Source: Sphagnum magellanicum (lineage: Eukaryota > Streptophyta > Sphagnopsida > Sphagnales > Sphagnaceae). From it: a stretch of 64,000 nucleotides of DNA. The position numbers and the translations under genes were made by a program. Position 1 is the stretch's first letter; each line of letters starts with the position of its first letter. The notes under the pieces were generated by a model. The model was not told where the DNA came from. It worked only from the letters and a program-made list of their open reading frames with translations, and searched no databases. This document shows, piece after piece, positions 26,749 through 36,761 of the stretch. Location of the stretch: NCBI GenBank assembly GCA_021904315.1, contig CM038914.1, positions 18,463,065-18,527,064 on the forward strand, in the 5' to 3' direction.

Positions 26749-27030
26749 TTGCAATACATGCACTTGTACTTACCTTTACCAATAAAAATTTTGGGCCTAG
26801 TTGCAATACTTGCACTTGTACTTACCTTTATCAATTGGATTTTTGGGGTCTAATTGTAATACCTACATTCATATTTACTTCTACCAACTAGAATTTTGGG
26901 GCTTAGTTGCAATACCCACACTTGTATTTACCTTTACTAACTGGAATGTTGGGGCTTAATTGTAATACCTACACTCCTATTTACGTTTAACAATTGGAGT
27001 TTTCGGGCCTAGTTGCAATACTTACATTAA
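26749..27030. repeat. 53-bp tandem repeat, about 5.3 copies
   Basis: Units start at 26749, 26801, 26854, 26907, 26960 and 27013. Each begins TTGCAATAC or TTGTAATAC, continues CTTGTATTTACCTTTACCAA and ends TTGGGGCCTAG or similar. TTGCAAT and TTGTAAT units alternate, which suggests a two-unit higher-order repeat. Confidence 0.85.
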
Positions 27031-27214
27031 GCACTAACATTATCACTATCCTTGTGTTTTTGCATTTCAAATTTTTTTGTTTATTACTTGGAAACAATAA
27101 TAACTTTTGTGGCATATTAGACTTGATGTGTGTGTTAAATGCATGATGTTCAATGAATTTGGGCTATGGTTTCTTCCATACGAAATTGATACTAAAACAA
27201 ATTTCTTAGTACTA

Positions 27215-28530
27215 ATGGCGACAATCGTTATTAATAATTGAGACATCTATTCATGACATTGTTTAGTGCATACATTTGTGTGATTGAATGTTTCAATGTT
27301 TGCCTAGGTGTTTTGGTTGGAATTGGGACTTGTTGAACACCCACCATCCATAATTTTGCAAACATAAACACAATGCACAAGGGTGAATGACATATTACAA
27401 AAGAGTTTTGAATATTAAAGCATGACAAACATTATCACTTACTAAATTGATGGTAATAAGTCCAGAAGTAATTTGTCCATGCATCACCAATCCTATGTTT
27501 GTGAATGTTTTTTCTAATAACAACCCTCCCATGTTCTTTGAAGTCATTAATTGTTTTTCCATGATCAATGGACATATACATCACGTCATGAAGGTCTTGG
27601 AGGATTGCACCCCACATGTCCACATTTTTGACTTCTTTGGTACCATGTAAGCGCCATGCTTTGAGAACATGCCAATAACAAAGGAAGATGGGAACCTTGT
27701 CCATACCCCATACAACCCTAATAGGGTTACATATGCAATAAAATCACCATCAATGGATGGGGTCAATACAACATAAAATGCATTTAAAGTAATTAAGAAT
27801 TTTTTAAAATAATCAAATTTTTTATGAAAGATATTAAAAGAATCCAAGGAAATAAATATAAAATACGTACTAGGTATAGAACTAACCGCAATGCCTTCAA
27901 TTCTTGTGATGCATTGTCAATGTGAAAATATGATGGTTTTTAATTTGGCATGTGTGATAACATCTTTTTTTTAATCGTTTCAACCATTTGATCAAATCCT
28001 CAATTGTTTACCTATTTGTAACAATCCACATTAAAAAGACACCTATGGAATGATCATCAAACGACATCAAGGTGAATTAATGGAGTTTCATGTCATTTGT
28101 GTCAAATGTGGCATCCATAAAAATGGCACCATTGTGGCCATATGATAGCATGGATGTGTTTAAATAACTATGGTAAATAGGACTTGAGTCCTGTTGATTT
28201 CACCATCTTGCAAAAAAAACACGTCTTCTAAATGTTGAAGAACCCAAGATTGAATTAAAAATGTAGGGTTAATGTGTAAACGCCAACTCCCCTTCTTATG
28301 TTTCCCATCCAAATATGCAATGTTTTGAAGCTAAATGAAATCATCTTGTGTCATGTTTTCGTTCGAATTCACACATTCCCACCAAATTGTTTTATGTTTG
28401 TTTGGATGTGTAACCTAAACATAATTGGGCCCATATGTGGTCCTTCAATGTTTGTGACATGTGTGGAGCATAACGAAACATATAAAAAATGGATTTGGGG
28501 TCATGTTCACCATGTGCAAATGACCCATTA
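27215..28530 (-). pseudogene. MULE-type transposase remnant
   Basis: On the - strand, pieces in several frames fit a MuDR/FAR1-like DDE transposase in the right order. First comes AYLDGKHKKGSWRLHINP (near 28300), then GHNGAIFMDATFDTND (near 28110, with the expected first catalytic Asp), IEDLIKWLKRLKK (near 27985), IFLCYWHVLKAWRLHG (near 27660) and WMVGVQQVP (near 27340). The frame is interrupted by several stops and shifts, so it is not functional. No terminal inverted repeats were found. Confidence 0.7.
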
Positions 28531-29119
28531 GGTCATGTATGGGCCTTATGATAGATTGTGATCTCAGCCACATCAAGCTATGTGTATAGACATTTGATTG
28601 AGAATGATGTTAAACATTCTCGTCTAATAGATCGAGTATGGGTTGAGTCTTTCCAATGATCCTTTGGTCCATACTTGCACTAATAATTAGACCAAAAAAC
28701 ACTCGAGATGTAAATGATTACATCTTTGGTATATGAATTTAAGAAATTAAAAATGTTAATGCCATAAATGTTTATTATTTATTCTCAAGGTGGTTTTTGA
28801 TAATTAGTTATTTAACATCCGTTTGGCTTGAAATTTTTTCTAAACATTCCATTCCATGAGGGTGCCCATATCCTTATGTTCACCTTCCAAGAATTCCAAG
28901 ATGCAAGCATATGGAACATCAACAAATTGTTAGTTCACTTTATTTTGCCCTCCATAATGTATCCTAGATGTCCACACCAAATCCTTGTTTGAAAAAGGGG
29001 ACTTGGTGAGGTTTTGGACATGATTGGAATGGGACTTTGGAACCCTTCCCATGATTGAATGGAAGTAGGACAAATTCTTGCACCAAAAGAATTCATAATT
29101 ATAAAAACATTCATCATTG
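28531..29119. other. Spacer between MULE remnant and repeat array
   Basis: AT-rich DNA without a recognisable gene; part may belong to the MULE element's untranslated flank. Confidence 0.4.
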
Positions 29120-29475
29120 AACAAAATCCCAAAATGTAATACCTACATGGATCTTTTAAAATCAACACTATGATTTGGAATTCCCATTGCAATACCATAT
29201 CATGATATAAAATACCTATTGTTTCAATGTACATCACAAACAATACTTGCATTATGAACCCATATACGAAAACAAACTTTGACAATACCCACACTAAGTT
29301 ATTAAACCTTCCATCATTGAAGATGTTCACATATGCAATACTCACATTGTACTTAAAACCCACAATGTTTAAAGCCCCATGTAGCAATACCCACATAATG
29401 ATCATTAATGCACATTTTTTGATGGGTGCAAAATGCAATACTTGCTTTAGGTTATAAAACCCATGTTGGTTATGG
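29120..29475. repeat. Degenerate tandem repeat with GCAATACCCACA core
   Basis: A core of GCAATACC(C/T)ACAT recurs at irregular spacing of about 50-65 bp with ATTAAAAC-like words between. The core resembles that of the 53-bp array at 26749-27030, in the same orientation, on the other side of the MULE remnant. A long - strand frame here is a by-product of the repeat. Confidence 0.55.
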
Positions 29476-30689
29476 GGAATAAATGCATTATTTACATTTG
29501 GGTATTAAAAAATCAAACTGTAAAGAGATATTGAATATGAAATACCTAATTAAAGGTATAAAACTTTTATTTATAGTTGTATACTTAATGAAACTTAACT
29601 CCCATTTTATATCCAATAGTTAGGAAATGAAAAGAGGTTGAATTGTGAAAATATAAACACAAAACAAAAGAAGTCACAAGAGACAAATGCATACCTTTAG
29701 AGATAAAAGATGACAATGCTCCACCAAAGTTTATAGTCTTAATTGAAAATATAACATTAAAAGATCATAATTCATACAAAAGTGGGTTAAAAAATATTGA
29801 TCCCTAACAACTATGGAACATATGGAAACAAAGGAGATTCATAATTATGTTATAGATCTAAACAATTGATAAGATCAAAACCAATATAATGAACAATGTT
29901 TAGAGTATAAACCTTAAGCCCTAAAATATATGAATCAAATTCCTAAACCATAAATCATAAAGCTTAACCTTAAAAATCCAAATGATATTTTGCCATAAGC
30001 CCTATTAAAACCTTAATTATACAAACCCTATCAAAAAATTGTCTTAATGATATATGCCTTAAACCCAAAAAACTACACAAATTATACAAATTATATAATG
30101 AAAAATAAATTATTAAAAAAAGAATATAAAAAAATATTTAGAAATCAAATTTTAAAACTTTTAAACTACAAATATTTATTGAACAAAATAATTAACCTTA
30201 ATTTTCAAAAATAATCAAATAAATTTTGTAAAAAACCAAAAGAAAAAGGTATGTCCCTTACCTTTGTGTGATCTCTCTAAGCTTATTTTCCCCACTTTCT
30301 TTGAAGAAGATATGGAATGAAATTGTTTTGTTTCACATATGTTTAAACCTTAAAAATTTCCGTCCAAATTTAGCTTAGTTTATGTTAATAACTATAGATT
30401 TGTGAAAATTTGGTAATTAATTTATGTGTTGCAAATCCTAAACCTAAACCATAATCCAATAGTACATATAATAATTTCATGAAAAGATGTATTGTAATGT
30501 CCATACCATAAATAAATTAGATAAACAAAATTTAATAAAATATGCATTAACTAAACCAAAATGGTTACAATTATGATATTGTTTCACTATAAATTGTTTG
30601 TAATACCTACATATGGGGACATATGTTCATCATCCATGAACTAAAACAAACCTTAATATTTTGATAGATAGGATTGTGGGGGGGTGGGA
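29476..30689. other. AT-rich spacer; no gene recognised
   Basis: High AT content, short A-rich runs, no credible coding region. A GTAATACCTACAT word near 30600 echoes the neighbouring repeat cores. Confidence 0.6.
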
Positions 30690-31225
30690 TGTGGGAGAAG
30701 TGAATAAATAATTAGTTAGATATTTGGCTATGTAAAAAACATAGATAGGTGAACATAGTGGTAGGTAGGAAAGTGGGTGTATAGGTAAGTAAGTAGGTAT
30801 ATATGTAGGTAGGTTAATAAGTAGAAAGAAAGTTCAAGGAACAAGGTAGATAAGTTATTGAGGTAGGTAGGCATGTAGGTAGGCAAGTTAGTAAGTAGAA
30901 AGGAAGTTACACTAACAAGATAGTTAGGTAGATAGGCAAGTTAATATGTAGGAAAGAAGCTACCTTATCAAGGTGGCTAGGTTTGTAAGGTACTTATGTC
31001 AATAGGGTGGTTGTTTGTATAGTGTTGCTAGTTAGTAAGGTAGTTAGGTTTATAGAGAAGTGAAGTCAATAGCATATGTAGTTAATAAGGTAGTTGGGTC
31101 AGTAGGGTAAGTAGTTAGCATAGTAGCTAGGTTAGGGAGGTAGACATGTTATTATGGGAGTAATTAATAGGATACCAAGGTTAGTGCAATACTTATGAAG
31201 GTAGGAAGGTGAGTAGGGTAGCTAT
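30690..31225. repeat. GGTA-rich low-complexity tract in the spacer
   Basis: Over 500 bases rich in AGGTAGGTA, GTAGTTAGGT and TAAGTAGGT on one strand. It has the same word as the tracts at 12001 and 48052 but no alignable larger unit. Confidence 0.75.
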
Positions 31226-32227
31226 GTGCTAGGTCAGGTCCAAGGAAAAAACAGCCAAGAACGAAAAAAAAAAACCAAAAAAAAAAGTACAGTGATCAGC
31301 AGCCAAAACAAATGGATTGTGAAGAACCCCAACTCACGCCGAATGAAAAAACGCAGCCCATCCAGTGGACAGAACAGGGAACTGGTGCCCGGTAACTGGC
31401 TGGAGGCTCCAGTACTTAGTCCAATGATGAAAGTGAAATTGGCCCACTGTTTTCTGGGTTATGAATAGTCATTCAACGGTTTTCTCCAGTGTTGGGTGCG
31501 TTTTTACTTTGATGAAGAAACTCCAGTTCCAGTTTTAAAAAACAAATTGGAACTGGGTCTATTCCAGTCTGGTCTGGTATATAGGATCAGAATTGACCCC
31601 TGGTTCTAATCACTTTTTTCAGAGACATGTATATATCTCAGTTCCCGTTTTGAGGTCCACACATAAATAGAACATTTGGGTGTTGGTTCTGGGGTTGGAT
31701 TTTTTTTAAAAAAAATCTGGTTCCAATTCTGGTTTTGCTTCTGAAAATCAGACTCAGTATCAGTTGGATACTTACTAACCAGAATCATGGATGGTTACAC
31801 ACAAAGTGGATACCCACCCAACACTGGTTTGCGTCTCCCTTGTTTTTGTAGCTTAGAAAAATCACTACTTTCATAATGAATATGAAAATATTGATTTTTC
31901 TAGCTATAAAAGCAAGGGAGATTCTATCTACCCCTTCACGTCACCCCCTCCCCAAGCTCTGTGGGGCACTTGTTTCGCTTGTTTTATTGCACACACTTTT
32001 CGTCCCTGCATTGTTCTACATGAAATCAGGCAACATGGTTCTTTCTACATGTTTTTTTAATAATTCTGCAAAAGAACTTAGCAATGTTCTATGAATTTAA
32101 GTTCCTTTTTATATCATTTCTGTTTTGCTGCTGTTTAGCAGATTTAAAATTTGAATCTCCCAAGTGTAAACATGGTACTAATGACTGGCATAGATTTCGA
32201 CATTGGAAGAGTGTGGTTTCTTTTCTA
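31226..32227. other. Mixed spacer, possible element fragment
   Basis: A less AT-rich stretch holds an 80-codon frame (31226-31468) with a basic N-terminus and no domain I know. From about 31500 to 31800, words such as GGTTCTGG and CTCCAGTTCCAG recur in both orientations, reminiscent of subterminal DNA of hAT-like elements. That comparison is weak. Confidence 0.3.
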
Positions 32228-32290
32228 TCTTATATATTAAAGCAACAGTGGTGTCTGTCTGTTTGTCTGGGCAGTGCCTGGAAAATTCTT
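32228..32290. other. Helitron-like 5' end motif, site 1
   Basis: TCTTATATATTAAAGCAAC followed by TGTCTGTCTGTTTGTC resembles the 5' ends of some Helitron-like elements. A very similar motif occurs at 52768. No hairpin plus CTRR end was identified, so this is a suggestion only. Confidence 0.25.
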
Positions 32291-32404
32291 CCAGTCACTA
32301 CCCGTTCCCTGTGGAGCTTCCCCAGATGTAACTTCCCCAGATGTAATTGACTCCAGAGAAAAAAGAAATCAGGGGCAGTCTGATTTTTTGAGGCAAAAGA
32401 TTTG

Positions 32405-32800
32405 GTAGACTAGAAAAAAAAATTTAGGCCTTGGACAGCCCAGAATTTTTTTTTTCTTTTTGTATTGACCAAGATTACCTTTTTTTTCTTTTAGCTACTG
32501 TCCGTTTCGATTAAGGGGATAGATGAAATGTCCGTCCGGCTTGATGACGAGACGGATTTAGGGGAAGACCAGAAAAAAATAATTTAGGCCTTGGACAACC
32601 TAGAATCAATTTTTATTTTTTTTTGTATTGACCAAAACTACCTTTTTTTTCTTTTAGCTACTATCTGTCTCGATTAAGGGGATGGATGAAATGTCCGTCC
32701 AGCTTGATGACGGGATTGATTTTGGGGAAGTTTTTTTTCTTTTAGCTACTGCCCGTCCCAATTAAGGGGATGGATGAAATGTTCGTCTGGCTAAATGATC
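32405..32800. repeat. 160-bp repeat, two copies plus a shortened third
   Basis: TTTAGGCCTTGGACA recurs at 32423 and 32583, and TTTTAGCTACT followed by GATTAAGGGGATGGATGAAA recurs three times (near 32490, 32653 and 32741). The third unit lacks the TTAGGCCTTGG half, leaving an 88-bp spacing. Confidence 0.8.
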
Positions 32801-33333
32801 ACCAAATAATAATAAAAATAAAAAACACATAAAAATCAAAAAATCAAAAAGTTAAGAGTTTCTAAAAAAAACTAAAACGCGAACCAAGTTTAAAGAAACC
32901 GGGGGACTTCACAGTGGCCGAAGGTCATGGGCACCCATTAGTTTCAATAACTTTGACAGGGAAGACTTAAAACCCTGGGGCAGAGAGCCTGCGCACAAGA
33001 ACACAATTTCGTACACTCAGCCACAAAAAGTGGCCCTGACAGCCGTTCTTCCGCTCCGCTCAGAGGTCGAAGTGCAAGCCGACTCGCACATCCGCTCTAG
33101 TCAGCTCGTCTGCTCAGCTTTTTCTTGCCAGACTGCCCTATTCAAAAATTGCTATAGCCCACCGTTCCTTTAAGAAAAAAATTGTTACTACCATAGAAGA
33201 CCCACAATCCAAAAAATAATAATGCTCACCCACATGCCCACAACCTCAAAATAAAAACAAAAATTGCGTCCTTACTTAAACACAGTTCTTCTTTTCTCAA
33301 CACGTCTCAATCACCTCCAAAGGATTTTTCTTA

Positions 33334-34264
33334 CATGGGTCTTCTTCTCCATTCTCCTTCACAAGGGTCTCAAGCTACAGGGCTTGCATTACTTGCAAAT
33401 GCATCTGCCATAGCTTGACCAAGTCTATCTCAACGAAGTAGGAGAGATGTGAGGACAATACAATGGTCAAATGATGCTTTGTCAACTTTGTTGGATTTGT
33501 ATGATGAGAAATATTTAGCATTTGGCCATGCGTCTTTTTTAATCAAGGATTGGAAAAACATTCAGAAAAAGTTTGTGACACATATTCTTGCAGAAAATGC
33601 AAGGACGACAACTCAGTGTCGTGACAAATGAGACAAGATGAAAAATATATATTTTCAAGAAAAGACATTAAAAAGTCTTACAAGTTTTGCAACTATTTCA
33701 CGGGTTTGGTTCAATAGGATGAACCAAATTTTGGAGGGCACAACAAAGGTAGATGGCACACCTAATGGATTTAATCAGGGTTATGTTCATGCTAGATTTT
33801 CTCAAGCACCAAACACTTAAGAAGATTTACCAGATGATGATACAAGTCCAAGTCAAGCTGGGAGTCCTCCTCCACAATCTCTTCCATCCACTATTCTTGG
33901 ATTTGGCATTTCTATCGATACATCCAGTATGAACATTCGAGGTAATACTACAACTGAATCGCTTCATACATGTGCAACAAATTTACCTAGTGTTTCTAGC
34001 AAAATTGTGGGAAACAAAAGACATAAATTGAATGGTGACATGGAATTTGCTTTCAAAAAGTTGACTGAATCTTCAAAAAAAATTGTGATTTTGAAGCTTG
34101 AATTGCAAAGGGAAGCAATTGAAACTACAAAGTCCATCGCCCAATTTCTGATTACAATGGAAGAAAGGTCTAGGAAAGGAAGTAGAAAACAAACTTTACA
34201 ATTGACACAAATTTTTGTAGCTAAATTTAGAGCTAAACATCCTCCTGATGTTCAAGAAAATTGA
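33334..34264 (+). pseudogene. Harbinger Myb/SANT-like gene, decayed
   Basis: The frame reads WSNDALSTLLDLYDEKYLA and KDWKNIQKKFVTHI, a SANT/trihelix-like DNA-binding region of the kind that partners HARBI1. WFNRMNQILEGTTKVDG follows, then a long Ser/Pro and coiled-coil-like tail (KLTESSKKIVILKLELQREA, about 34060-34115) to a stop at 34262-34264. At least three in-frame stops interrupt it (near 33415, 33629 and 33818), but the frame is otherwise unshifted, which suggests fairly recent decay. Confidence 0.7.
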
Positions 34265-34389
34265 CAAGAAATTTGCATTTATACTTTGTATGAATATAAT
34301 ATTCATACAAAGTGCAACTATTGTAAGAAACATGAGTTTTATTTATTGAATGATGTGTTTTACATAAAACAACAAAATGTGAATCTACT

Positions 34390-35578
34390 CTCTAACATTA
34401 CATTGTATCTAGGATTTAAATAATGCATTTCACAACTCCTCACCAACAACCTAAGTTCTTTCACCTTCTTGTGAAACTGATATACACATACCAACAAAAC
34501 CCACAAAAGGATATCCTTGTGTTCAAACATCATGAACCACTAGTTCTAGCATACCTTGCAATTGACAAAAATTATGCAACATACAACATGCCAAAGTAAT
34601 CATAGGGGCTTGATCAACATGAACATTAATTTTTTTTGAGAATCTTCCATCGATTCTTTAAAATTCCAAATGCATTTTCAATCAGAACATGACCTTTGTT
34701 CATAGATTGATCAAATTGAATTTGATCTACCATATCATTATTTCAAGGTTTGTAACCTTTGAATAAATATGGTCAAATAGGATGTGTAACATCCCCAAGT
34801 AGGTAAGGTTGAATTTGCACACCTTCAATAATAACAATTAGTTTTTGCAAAATTTGTTTTGATAAAAGAGAACGATACAAAATTGACATTTTGAATTATC
34901 CTTCATCTACCATTCCATCTGGTTGCTAGCACATGCATTCCAAAAAAACATATCACAATCACACACAGCTTGAAACACTATATTATGAAAACGCTTCCTA
35001 TTTATAAATTTTTTCAGTAGAAGATGTGATTTGCTTATTTGGTTTCGCACTTAAAGGAATGTGTGTACCATCAATCACACCACAAATTTGTTTCAAACTT
35101 GTGATGTCATGAAATCATTCAATGATGTGGAACAATTGATCTTTAGTAAGAATGTGAACATAAACTGAAACAACTTGTCACCATTAAACAAAACATCACA
35201 TATAATGTAGGTATATTTCCTAATTGTAAATGCACCTACACCGTACAACACATTCATTTTCTCAGAAGAAATTCCATGTGTTAATCAATATAAAACCATT
35301 TTCACAGCTTTTTTTTAGAGGGATAGGTGTTTTAACAAATTGAATTGCAAATGGATAGATAAATGGTGTTAGTTTTGTAATAAATATTCAAATGCTATGA
35401 ATGTCATCCTATAAGACTGAAGGTATTTCCTATCAAGCATTTTTGGTGTACAATGCCAGACATCACCTTCAATAACATCAAAATGTTTTTTTTGCCGAGG
35501 TTCAACCCACAACATCCTATTCCTTACTTTGTGTCTCCAAGTAAACAATAGAAAGTATGGCATGAACCACTCCAACAA
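34390..35578 (-). pseudogene. HARBI1-like transposase gene, decayed
   Basis: On the - strand, pieces include RKYLQSYRMTFIAFEYLL (near 35400), FQAVCDCDMFFWNACAS (near 34930-34980), PYLLGD-like text (near 34800), IENAFGILKNRW (near 34660-34690) and APMITLACCMLHNFCQLQG (near 34550-34605). These fit the DDE nuclease HARBI1 in order. Several stops and frame changes make it inactive. It faces the Myb/SANT-like gene, as expected for the family. Confidence 0.7.
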
Positions 35579-35600
35579 AAAACTTTTTTAGATTGACAAC

Positions 35601-35994
35601 TGGCATGGCAAGGACTTGAATAGGCTTTGGGGGATGAATGTTGGCAAGGAGCACCAAAAAAATTACAAACATAAGTATTGTGTCATCTTGGGCCATGATT
35701 TTTTTTCACAAGGTCTCAAAAACAAGGTTTGTAAAATTTGGGCTCAAAATACAAAGGATTGAAATTTGTGAGCTTCAAACCCTAAGTGTTAATGAAAAGG
35801 AGAAAAATGATCCTTGCTAAATGATTGATTGACTAGAAACAATTGGTTAAACTTATAGTTAGAAACAAAAGTTGAAAAAGGTACGAATTTAACTTAATTT
35901 GGGTTGGGGTGAATGACTATATTTTTTCTTCCACCAATGAGGGACAAAAATCAAGTCCCACATGCCCACATGGTTTAACAGTGGGAGGCAAAGA
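35601..35994. other. Spacer up to duplication edge
   Basis: AT-rich with no gene seen. It ends where homology to copy A begins, at AAAATTTAGAAGG. Confidence 0.5.
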
Positions 35995-36610
35995 AAAATT
36001 TAGAAGGTCCTCATAACCAGATATTATTAAAGACCTGTAAATCTTTGTTAAGATATTCCCTTATGAAGCAACTATATTTTAATTTTGTTCTTGAAAGTGA
36101 TTACTCATAAAACTGAATCGAATCAAAACAGAGGTAAGTCTGAGAAAGTCAAATAAGACAGATTCAAGCAGGGGAGCAACCTGAATATACAAATGAAGAA
36201 AAGTGCCAGTGCTTTATGGATGGGTGTTGACAAACATGGCCATCTAAAAAGGAGGCCTATTGCTGCAGGTTTGGCGGTGTGCAGGTCCCGGGTGGGGCTG
36301 TAGGATATCCACAGATTACAAGGGACGAAGATAAAACGACGAGAAGTCGCCGAAGTTTACTGCAAATACGCAACATGCAACATGCATGTGGACCCAAGTT
36401 TGGTCATTGGTTGTGCAATCCTTCCCCCTTTGTCTGATCAGCTTCATAGCAGCACCTGTGTATGAATTGGCTGAGAACTTTGTTGCACACACGAAGCACT
36501 AGCTTGACGCGAAAGGAATTCAACTCTCAACCCATTTCGACTGCCAAATATTCAACACCTGGTACCAAGCTGAAGCTCCAAACCAGACGATACATCCCAG
36601 TCCTAGAATC
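35995..36610 (+). promoter_or_regulatory. Upstream region of kinase gene B, G-box lost
   Basis: Homologous to 8-608. The CACGTG of copy A reads CATGTG here (36385-36390), next to a 7-bp repeat (CATGCAA), and a 10-bp insertion (ACAGATTACA-like) lies near 36311. These are the main promoter differences between the paralogues. Confidence 0.45.
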
Positions 36611-36761
36611 ATGGGCAGTCGTCGTGGATTCAAGGACGAGTGCAACACTCCTCAATTGCTCTTGGTCTGTAGACTTCAGCAGCTTCGTCTTGTTACTTAT
36701 GGTTGCAGCTTCACAAGCGGCGGCGTTATCAAGTATGCTTTGCTGTGTTGGACCTTCTTGA
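36462..36761 (+). other. Overlapping upstream ORF, 99 codons, copy B
   Basis: Same length as in copy A, with two residue differences (A to P and A to D). It overlaps the first exon of the kinase in another frame. It may only reflect low divergence of the region. Confidence 0.25.

Larger units (their letters stand above)
33300..35600. mobile_element. PIF/Harbinger DNA transposon remnant
   Basis: Two decayed genes in the classic Harbinger pair lie tail to tail: a Myb/SANT-like protein on + and a HARBI1-like nuclease on -. The less AT-rich DNA at 32930-33300 may be part of its end. Terminal repeats and a 3-bp target duplication could not be identified. Confidence 0.7.

Noticed and set aside
28935-29438. 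167-codon frame on the - strand
   Set aside because: It runs through a degenerate tandem repeat and has no recognisable domain.
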